A stretch of 64,000 bases of DNA from Enteractinococcus fodinae (lineage in GTDB: Bacteria > Actinomycetota > Actinomycetes > Actinomycetales > Micrococcaceae), in contig NZ_JAVDYJ010000001.1 of assembly GCF_031458395.1 (NCBI RefSeq), forward strand, positions 1,178,001 through 1,242,000, written 5' to 3'. Within the stretch, counting starts at the first letter, position 1; each line of letters opens with the position of its first letter. Below are positions 55,349 through 63,035 of this stretch, in pieces. The notes beneath the pieces are model-generated. The model was not told the DNA's origin and searched no databases. It saw only the letters and a program-made list of their open reading frames with translations. The position numbers and the translations under genes are program-made.

Positions 55349-57916
55349 ATGGTCCCAGTAACCAGCAGTCGACTGAGAAAGTGGGCTGGTCGCCTCCAGA
55401 AGGCGTTTACTTCCTATAGAGAAGCTGCGACGGATCAAGCCAATAATTCTTCAATTGATCTGTCCAATCCGCTGATAAATTATTACCGCCATAGGACTCG
55501 GGTTAACCTGCCGAACTTCTATAGGTTCGCACTTCAAACCCGCTCAATTGTTATCCGCGACATTTTTGCCCAGGTAGCTTCAAACCGGAATATCTCGCTG
55601 GAAGACCTTATCGAGATCATAAGCAATCACTTAGATCGTGACGTTACACAAGAGAACCCGTCCGAAATTAACACTGCTTTCGATAGCTCAGTATTGCTTG
55701 CGTTAGCCGATTTAATTGCTAATTCGGCGCGTGACGATTTAGATAAACATGCGGCGGTTCAGATCTACGAATTCGTACGCACCTATTTCGGAGCGGATGC
55801 ACTATCACCCGCGAGCCTACTGTTAAATATTGAGGCCCTTCACGATCTCGGCGAATTCGAAACCTCGCAAACTCTAGCAAAAGCACACGGCATAGATGAG
55901 TTTGCTCCGCTGCAGACTGACTTACTCCATCTCAAACGGCTGCGCATGAGCAGAACATCTCACGATGATTGGATTTCAGGCCTCAATAAGCTGTATGCAG
56001 ATCTGAATATGTCTCAGGTGCAGCTACTCGAGGATAGCTCCCTACCGCTTATGGACCGTTTAAGTGCGGGTTCAACTACTAGCCTCGAGGGGCCAAAGGT
56101 TTCCATTATTGTCCCCACCTTCTCGCCCGACGAGGGGATAAGGACGGCTCTTCGCAGTTTGATAGAACAGACGTGGAAGAATCTCGAGATAATCGTTGTG
56201 AATGACGCGTCTCCGGAGCGATTTGATGGTCTTTTTCAGGATCTTCAGGGTCTCGATCCCCGAGTAAGGGTGCTTCATCAAGAAGAGAACGCTGGCGCAT
56301 ATGCGGCTCGCAACGCCGGGCTGCGGGTGGCCACAGGGTCTTTCATCACCACACATGACGATGATGATTGGTCACACCCCGATAAAATCGCGATGCAAGT
56401 GCAGCCGTTAATCCAAAATGAGTCACTTGTGGCCACCACATCTGGCCATATTAGGACCACAGAACACCTGAACTTCACAAGGGTCAACGCTGAAGCAAGA
56501 TACCTGCAAATGAATTACTCCTCGCTCATGTTCCGACGCTCACTAATTGAGCAGATAGGGGACTGGGACCCTGTGAACAGAGGAGGTGACTCTGAGTTCT
56601 ATCTTCGCTTGCTCAGGTATGCCGGGGAAGATCGTGTCCGCGGCCTGCATGATAAGCCGCTCTCATTTAGCCGCGTTTGGGAGGGCTCTCTAACCTCTGG
56701 AGAGATGTCTCGAGGATTTTTTGGGTATTCTCGACTGATTTATCGGTCAGCGTTTCGACAATGGCATCGTGAAGCCTATGAACGTGAGGGACATGTGTAT
56801 CGGTCCTCCGAGGAGCCAAGACCGTATGCAGTCCCCACCACGTTTGAACCAGGGCAACGCAACGCAGATCTTGGAGATTTTGACGTAGTGTATGTCTCAG
56901 ATTTCTTCCGACAAGCGAAGTCTGTGGATAACGCCCTCACAGATATGGCATCTCTTGCAGATAGCGGTCTGCGGGTTGGATACTTGCATTTGTACTCTCC
57001 CGAAACACGGACCACGACCGCGTTCCCTGACCGTCTATTTGAGTTACAGCTCGAAGGGAAGATCACCCAGATTTCCCTCGACGATCTAGCCCATACTGAT
57101 CTGTTAGTGGTCTACGATACCTCCATTGGTATGTTCTTAGACCAGAAGAAAGCGAGTCTCAGTAGCCAACGGAGCATTGCAATCGAGCAAAAGCAGGTTG
57201 CGTTGGCCGATGTAGAGCCGCGCACGCCGAGTTACGCTCCCCAAGCCTTAACCAATTTAGACGCTTGTTTTAATACGCGTTTTGAGACCATAGGTGCCTC
57301 GGAGGATGAACAGAACCAACTGAAGGTGACGCTGCCGCTGGCAAGGACCCTACTTGATGACATGATCTGGCGTACTCACGTCTCGGAGAACCCAGGTGAG
57401 GTTCGCACCCCAACAGAGATGCCGGTCGTCGGCTTTCACTCAAACAGTAATCAATATCGGCTCCCAAACACCCGGGAGCAATTTGAGAAAGTATATATCT
57501 CTGACTCATTCACAACGCGCTTCTATGGTCAGGTCTGGCAACCACTGGAGAAATATGGGGTTGAGTTTAAACACCAGGTGGAGTTAGTCGATGATACCGA
57601 TACGTCAGAAGTGGATTTCTTGCGTAGTATCGATTTCTGGGTCTACTGGCCTCATAGTCGCCTGGAGGATCGTGTCTGGGCTCCAGTCCTATCGGCTTTT
57701 CAGGCAGGAAAAGTTGTTATTTTACCTACGTCATTGGAACGTCTATATGGTGAGGCAGCGGTGTATGCCGCAGAGGATGAAGTGATTTCTCTGATTGATT
57801 TTTACACTCAGAATAGAGATGAATACGTCGCCCAAGCTGAGCGCGCTCGGAGTTTCATCGCGAAACAATATGCCCCGGACTCGCTTCTGAGTCGAGTCGC
57901 GACTCTGACTGAGTAA
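55349..57916 (+). CDS. Giant GT2-family glycosyltransferase, paralog 1
   Basis: The 855-residue protein has a helical N-terminal region (about 40-245) holding FYRFALQTRSIVIRDIFAQ, a motif shared by the other large transferases of this block. The GT2 domain (about 250-480) starts KVSIIVPTFSPDEGI and has VNDASPERFD, NAGAYAARNAG and the metal-binding run THDDDDWSHPDKI (DDDDW at 337-341). The C-terminal region (about 515-855) reads like a GT-B type module: DFDVVYVSDFF, MPVVGFHSNSNQYRLP and FWVYWPHSRLEDRVWAPVLSA. There is no signal peptide. The ATG is seven bases from GGAGAGG. Codon use is richer in A/T third positions than in the housekeeping genes. Confidence 0.82.
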   Translation: MVPVTSSRLRKWAGRLQKAFTSYREAATDQANNSSIDLSNPLINYYRHRTRVNLPNFYRFALQTRSIVIRDIFAQVASNRNISLEDLIEIISNHLDRDVTQENPSEINTAFDSSVLLALADLIANSARDDLDKHAAVQIYEFVRTYFGADALSPASLLLNIEALHDLGEFETSQTLAKAHGIDEFAPLQTDLLHLKRLRMSRTSHDDWISGLNKLYADLNMSQVQLLEDSSLPLMDRLSAGSTTSLEGPKVSIIVPTFSPDEGIRTALRSLIEQTWKNLEIIVVNDASPERFDGLFQDLQGLDPRVRVLHQEENAGAYAARNAGLRVATGSFITTHDDDDWSHPDKIAMQVQPLIQNESLVATTSGHIRTTEHLNFTRVNAEARYLQMNYSSLMFRRSLIEQIGDWDPVNRGGDSEFYLRLLRYAGEDRVRGLHDKPLSFSRVWEGSLTSGEMSRGFFGYSRLIYRSAFRQWHREAYEREGHVYRSSEEPRPYAVPTTFEPGQRNADLGDFDVVYVSDFFRQAKSVDNALTDMASLADSGLRVGYLHLYSPETRTTTAFPDRLFELQLEGKITQISLDDLAHTDLLVVYDTSIGMFLDQKKASLSSQRSIAIEQKQVALADVEPRTPSYAPQALTNLDACFNTRFETIGASEDEQNQLKVTLPLARTLLDDMIWRTHVSENPGEVRTPTEMPVVGFHSNSNQYRLPNTREQFEKVYISDSFTTRFYGQVWQPLEKYGVEFKHQVELVDDTDTSEVDFLRSIDFWVYWPHSRLEDRVWAPVLSAFQAGKVVILPTSLERLYGEAAVYAAEDEVISLIDFYTQNRDEYVAQAERARSFIAKQYAPDSLLSRVATLTE

Positions 57917-58108
57917 GTGGATAGCACTTGGATCGGATTGCTACACAGAGAAGCAGCAACAGTTAGTTTTCCGACCTATGGGTTTCGACACTAAACTACC
58001 TGTGTCCTGTGTGAAGAGTCACTACTATTTACCGAAACAGAAGCACCTGAGAGGGTACGAACTAGCTGTAGTGTGGCTGTTAGATGGATTGCAAATTAGG
58101 AGTTAAGC

Positions 58109-60697
58109 TTGCGTTCTCGGATATTCAATAAATTGCGTGCGCGGTTACGAAGTTCGAACCAGCCCGAGCCTCATTCGCATGATGTCGCGAACCAGCAAGT
58201 AGCACCTTCTTCGTTACAAACTGGCTCGCGACCAATTTCTCCCACTGCAGTTAGCAGATTCTACGAAGACCTACTCAAGAAGAATCTTACTTCCTTCAAT
58301 TCGTTTGCCCTTCAGTCTCGTTCGGTTCTAGTAAGAAATGTTTACGCTCGCGCAGCCTCAGACGGGCAGCATGACATGCTCTCGCTCCAAATGGAAATTG
58401 CTGACTTGCTAAATCGTGCCCACGAGGACGAGAGAGCCCTTACCTTAGGAGATTACGACCTTCCTATTTTGCTCTCGTTATCAAATTATTTATTCAATAC
58501 TTCGAAGAGCGATCTTGATACACATGCCGGGATACAAATCTTACGTTTTGTTCTTTTAAGACATGGTGCGAACGCTCTATCAGAGCAGGATAAGTTGCAA
58601 CTTGTCGAAGCGCTCGCGTCAATTGGAGCCTATGATGAACAAGACAAATTAACTGCCCGGTTTGATCTGCATGCGTTAGCGCCGGTACAAGTCGCGTTGT
58701 TAGCCATCGATAGGATCGCCCATCAACAGGGGGCTGAGTCCGTGTGGCTAGACGCAATGAACGAGTTTTACACGGACCGTGGTATGCATACGATACAACT
58801 TGATGAAGATGATTCCTTACCATTACTGGATAGGCTCACTTCGGTTACCAATGAAAAAATAGACGGCCCGTTAGTGTCTGTCATTATTCCGACCTTCTCG
58901 CCTGATCGAGGCATTTATACGGCCGTCAATAGCCTTCTAAATCAAACTTGGAAAAATCTAGAGATACTCATTGTCGATGACGGTTCTCCGACAGCTTATG
59001 ACGAACTTCTCTCAGAACTCGCGGAACTCGACCCACAGATCCGGGTCATTCGACAACAAAGTAATGGTGGTGCTTATACTGCGAGAAACGCCGGGCTAGC
59101 GGAAGCGCGTGGGCTTTTTGTTACAACCCACGACGACGACGATTGGTCCCATCCTGACAAGATAGCTGAGCAAGCATCCGTTCTGATAGAGAATGAATCT
59201 ATCGCGGCCACTACAGCTGGACATATCCGTACAACTTCGGACATGAAATTTCGGCGAATTAATACACGGCCACAGCATTTACAAACAAACTACTCCTCTC
59301 TCATGTTTCGCAAAAGCTTAACCGAGCAGGTGGGCAACTGGGACACTTCCAAACGGGGAAGCGATACTGAGTTAGTTGAGCGCATAAAGGCGCACTTTGG
59401 TAAATCAGCGGTAGTAGACCTCGCTAATAAACCTCTATCGTTCAGCCGCGTCTGGGGTGGGTCACTTACTTCCGGGGAGATGTATCGCGGGTACTTTTCT
59501 TATTCTCGATTACTTTACAGATGGGCGTTCCAGCAGTGGCATGAGGAAGTGAGTAAGGGCGGTGAGAAGCCAGTCTTACGGATGGGCGTCAGCCGTCCTT
59601 TTGCTATTCCTACCACTTTTGCGCCAGAAAACCGGAATAAAGACCTCGGTGTATTTGATGTTATCTACCTAACCGACTTTAGGCAGAGTGCTAAGTATTC
59701 TCTCAAAACTATGCACGAGATGAAAAGTGCCGTCGGAGCTGGTTTGCGTGTGGGTTACATGCAGGTCAACTCACCCCAGACGCTCAAGAGGGGTGTCATA
59801 CAACCTGAACTCTTCGATATGCAATTTCAAGGCAAAGTCACCCAGGTCGCGGAAACGGACCGTGCTGAAACGAGATTAATGGTGGTACATGACTCAGCAG
59901 TAGGAATGTTCTTAGATCAGTTCCAATCTACGGTCGTCGTTCAACGGGGCGTAGTAGTACACGAGACCGGTTCGCTTCTTAAGGGTGCCGTAAAGAAGAG
60001 TCTCGCACATCCGGCCAGGGTGCTGCGCCATCTTGAAACAAGCTTTAACTCGTCGTTTCATATGGCAGGGGGAGATCTAAACAGCCATGAAGCACTGGAA
60101 TCATACTTGCCTCAACAACGTCTCTTGAATGAACCGTGGAAAACTCCTATAGAAGCTAACAAAGGTACCGTGCGTGAACCTAGCCCTCCACCGGTGGTAG
60201 GTTTTCACACTTTTGGAAATAAGTATCGTTGGCCTTCAACACGAGAGACGTTTCAGAATGTTTATACTTCTGGCGAATACAGAACCCTTTTCTATGGGAA
60301 TGTAAGTCCTGTTAGAGAGCTGCTCGGTGCTGAGATCATTGATGAGGAGCAAGTGACTAACTCGGACCAAGAGTCTCTGGTTAGTTTCTTAGATAAGATT
60401 GACTTCTGGGTCTACTACCCCCATCAACGGCTCGGCAATCATGTCTGGATAGCTGTGCTAGAAGCGCTACAAGCCGGTAAGGTTGTTATTTTACCGCACA
60501 CTCTCAAAATGACATATGGGGACGCAGCAGTATATGCGTATTCTGACGAAATCAATTCAATCGTCTCCGAGTATAGTAATGATGCGTCTGCGTACATTGA
60601 ACAAGCTAGACGTGCTCAAACGTTCATTGACCAGAATTACAGTGAAGCCGCTTATCTGTCTCGGCTGGAGAAATTAGCCTCCAAAGTTGAAGCCTGA
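58109..60697 (+). CDS. Giant GT2-family glycosyltransferase, paralog 2
   Basis: The 862-residue protein is a full-length paralog of the preceding gene. The shared N-terminal motif is NSFALQSRSVLVRNVYARA. The GT2 domain starts VSVIIPTFSPDRGIYTAV and has VDDGSPTAYDE, NGGAYTARNAG and THDDDDWSHPDKI (DDDDW at 342-346). The C-terminal module matches with PPVVGFHTFGNKYRWPSTRE and DFWVYYPHQRLGNHVW. The order and spacing of the three parts are the same, so a tandem duplication followed by divergence is likely. TTG start with AGGAG six bases upstream. Parts are very AT-rich: in 58441-58500 only 19 of 60 bases are G or C. Confidence 0.82.
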   Translation: MRSRIFNKLRARLRSSNQPEPHSHDVANQQVAPSSLQTGSRPISPTAVSRFYEDLLKKNLTSFNSFALQSRSVLVRNVYARAASDGQHDMLSLQMEIADLLNRAHEDERALTLGDYDLPILLSLSNYLFNTSKSDLDTHAGIQILRFVLLRHGANALSEQDKLQLVEALASIGAYDEQDKLTARFDLHALAPVQVALLAIDRIAHQQGAESVWLDAMNEFYTDRGMHTIQLDEDDSLPLLDRLTSVTNEKIDGPLVSVIIPTFSPDRGIYTAVNSLLNQTWKNLEILIVDDGSPTAYDELLSELAELDPQIRVIRQQSNGGAYTARNAGLAEARGLFVTTHDDDDWSHPDKIAEQASVLIENESIAATTAGHIRTTSDMKFRRINTRPQHLQTNYSSLMFRKSLTEQVGNWDTSKRGSDTELVERIKAHFGKSAVVDLANKPLSFSRVWGGSLTSGEMYRGYFSYSRLLYRWAFQQWHEEVSKGGEKPVLRMGVSRPFAIPTTFAPENRNKDLGVFDVIYLTDFRQSAKYSLKTMHEMKSAVGAGLRVGYMQVNSPQTLKRGVIQPELFDMQFQGKVTQVAETDRAETRLMVVHDSAVGMFLDQFQSTVVVQRGVVVHETGSLLKGAVKKSLAHPARVLRHLETSFNSSFHMAGGDLNSHEALESYLPQQRLLNEPWKTPIEANKGTVREPSPPPVVGFHTFGNKYRWPSTRETFQNVYTSGEYRTLFYGNVSPVRELLGAEIIDEEQVTNSDQESLVSFLDKIDFWVYYPHQRLGNHVWIAVLEALQAGKVVILPHTLKMTYGDAAVYAYSDEINSIVSEYSNDASAYIEQARRAQTFIDQNYSEAAYLSRLEKLASKVEA

Positions 60698-60873
60698 ATA
60701 AACTAGCACTGATCTGGGCTAGATTCTGAGGACGATGTCTAGCACTCCTTAAAATTGGTATGCTGACATGTTGCACCTCTCGCACACGCCTGGCCCAAAC
60801 TTCATCCAAACAGGCTCGCAAACACTGTCGAATCAAATGTAGGGTGACATTTGCTAAAAGTTAGGAGATATCT

Positions 60874-61557
60874 TTGCCTCAATATCACGAAGATGTACAC
60901 ATTACGTCGGCGGCGCCGAAGGACTCATCAGGACTACCTGAACGGTCAACTAGGCGTCTACGGGTCGATTCATGGGAAAAATCGAACAGACAAAACGGGC
61001 GTGCTGGTGATGCTGTGGCTCTTCACTGGATGAGAGCTGACGCAAAGGCGTTTATCGGATGGTGGGATGCTACCGATCCCGATCATCCAGAATGTAAAGC
61101 CTGGATTGGCGCTCACGACGAGGCGAATAATCCGGAAGCAGCACCTCATCGGCATTTCTCAGTTGAAGTAACCGATTCTACTGGCCAAATGCAGACCCGA
61201 TTGGGTATCCCTTACGATCGAGATCACACGAACATCACTACAACTAGTGCCGATTTTACAGTCAAAAAGGGCACCTTGCGGGTTCCGCGTAATAGTACCC
61301 TTGAGTTTTCCGTAAACGACACAGGAAGTAAGGGTTCGCGTTGGTCGATGAAGATGACTCAAGACGAGAATTTAGAACTCCGGCATCATCCAACCCAGGA
61401 TTCTAGGGCTGTAACCTTCGCACGGTTCGATGCCTCTACAGGTCGGATGGAACTATCGTCAATCGGTGTAGCTGATATAGTAACCACCGATCGTGCTACA
61501 GGCGCGCGTTCTAGAATATACGTGGAAAATGGCCATGTCCGCGTAGAAGAAGTCTAA
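60874..61557 (+). CDS. Protein of unknown function, 227 residues
   Basis: I do not recognise this protein. There is no signal peptide or membrane helix. The N-terminal 45 residues are polar and probably disordered. The rest looks rich in beta strands with alternating polar and hydrophobic residues. Examples are FTVKKGTLRVPRNSTLEFSV, RAVTFARFDASTGRMELSSI and the end RSRIYVENGHVRVEEV, which recall beta-helix or jelly-roll surface proteins. It contains HHWM-like tryptophan clusters (AFIGWWDATDP, AWIGAHDE). TTG start with TTAGGAG seven bases upstream. It lies inside the glycosyltransferase block. Confidence 0.65.
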   Translation: MPQYHEDVHITSAAPKDSSGLPERSTRRLRVDSWEKSNRQNGRAGDAVALHWMRADAKAFIGWWDATDPDHPECKAWIGAHDEANNPEAAPHRHFSVEVTDSTGQMQTRLGIPYDRDHTNITTTSADFTVKKGTLRVPRNSTLEFSVNDTGSKGSRWSMKMTQDENLELRHHPTQDSRAVTFARFDASTGRMELSSIGVADIVTTDRATGARSRIYVENGHVRVEEV

Positions 61558-61823
61558 AGCAGGCCAGTGTCAGTCTAAGCAGTTTGTTGTCGGTGTGATA
61601 TAAGCCAATGGAATAGGTAACACCAAGAGGTCAGGAAGGCGCTGGTAGAGACTATTTGGGCAGCTTCATAGCCGAGCATATATCCGCTGTGCCCTCGTGG
61701 TTTGGAAGCGTTCGCCTCGCGCAAATTTTATGAGCGTGCGATTACGTTACTAGAATCCCGGAGAACGTGCAGCGAAGTCAGTTCATTTTTTAAAAAGTTT
61801 TTACAGGCGGGAACAAGACAGTA

Positions 61824-62840
61824 ATGGGATGGCAAGAGCGCGTTGAAGAAGTGTCTCGGGCTAGATCGTATGCAAACGAGCCGGTCTGGGATCTTATCAG
61901 GAAAATAAGGCGCGACCGTTCGCTTCGCAAAGACACTCGAGAACGGTACTTGACTACACTCTATGATTCTCTTAGTGACAAAGATGTGCGTCAAGACATC
62001 GTGATGGATGCAGTTAAGTTCGGCGTTGGTACTTCATTTCGTGCCAGCATGAATGCTCTCCGCAGGACTAAGAGTTATGCACGCGCGATGGGCCAAGATA
62101 TCTTTCCTGGTGGCAATGACAAACTAAGAGACCGCGCCTTTGGCGAAGCTCTAGGTATCGCAGTTCCCAAGACATACAAAAAGGATGCCCGTTTGGAAGA
62201 CGTGGAGCTTATTCCACGAACAATATTGAAGCCACTTAAAGGGTCGTCATCACTGGCAGTATTCTATGTAGACGACAGTTGTACACTTCACTCGGTTAGA
62301 AGCTCCAAAACTTATGCTAGCTTAGCTGAAGCGGATCGCGAGATCCGCCGGTATAAGGACCACATCACCGTAGATAGGTGGGTGGTGGAAGAAGCAATTC
62401 TGGACGCGGCGAATAAGCTAGCGAACGATTTCAAGGTCTATTCTTTCTATGGCTTCGCCGGCATGTTCCTGGAAATCGATCGAAGTTCTTCAGCGAAGCC
62501 TAGATACGCTACCTACAACGCAAACGGTGAGGTGATCAAGCGCAATTCGCGAGAAATAACGTTCGAGGGGACCGGAGTGCCTCCTTCCATCTATGAATTA
62601 TCAAACCGGATTTCCCTTGCCTCGCCTGTTCCCTTCCTAAGGCTAGATTTTCATATCGGAGCAGAAGCTTTATATTTAGGCGAGATAACGCCCCATCCCG
62701 GCGGGGTGCATGCGGGCGCCATCTACGAAGAGTTAGATCAAAGACTTGGCAGGTACTTCGCAGAAGCAGAGGCGCGTCTCTATCTTGACCTCCTGAACGG
62801 TAAAACCTTCCCTGAATTTAGACAAGCATACGGTCTCTAG
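61824..62840 (+). CDS. TupA-like ATP-grasp family protein
   Basis: The 338-residue protein has a helical N-terminal part and an ATP-grasp-like domain from about 95. The domain shows FPGGNDKLRDRAFGEALGI, RTILKPLKGSSSLAVFYVDD, WVVEEAILDAANKLANDFKVYSFYG and the metal/ATP site FLRLDFHIGAEALYLGEITPHPGG. TupA-like proteins are tied to teichuronopeptide and capsule synthesis, where they are thought to form an amide bond with an amino acid or amine. If so, it would decorate a uronic acid residue of the polymer. The family call is by recognition of motifs, not a search. GCGGG precedes the ATG weakly. Bases 61558-61823 upstream show no gene. Confidence 0.72.
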   Translation: MGWQERVEEVSRARSYANEPVWDLIRKIRRDRSLRKDTRERYLTTLYDSLSDKDVRQDIVMDAVKFGVGTSFRASMNALRRTKSYARAMGQDIFPGGNDKLRDRAFGEALGIAVPKTYKKDARLEDVELIPRTILKPLKGSSSLAVFYVDDSCTLHSVRSSKTYASLAEADREIRRYKDHITVDRWVVEEAILDAANKLANDFKVYSFYGFAGMFLEIDRSSSAKPRYATYNANGEVIKRNSREITFEGTGVPPSIYELSNRISLASPVPFLRLDFHIGAEALYLGEITPHPGGVHAGAIYEELDQRLGRYFAEAEARLYLDLLNGKTFPEFRQAYGL

Positions 62841-63035
62841 AGTAAGTACGAGAGTATGAGGCGACATTGGACATGCATAAGGAAGCGATGGGTCAGGCAC
62901 TGTGAGGATTGCAATCAAGCTGTTTAATTCGCGAAGAGCCTCAGCTTCCCGGTCTCATGGTCATGTAAACTATCAATTTCTAACTAAAACCGAACCTTGT
63001 GTGATCCCCAATGTCTATTAGGAGACATATCTGTA

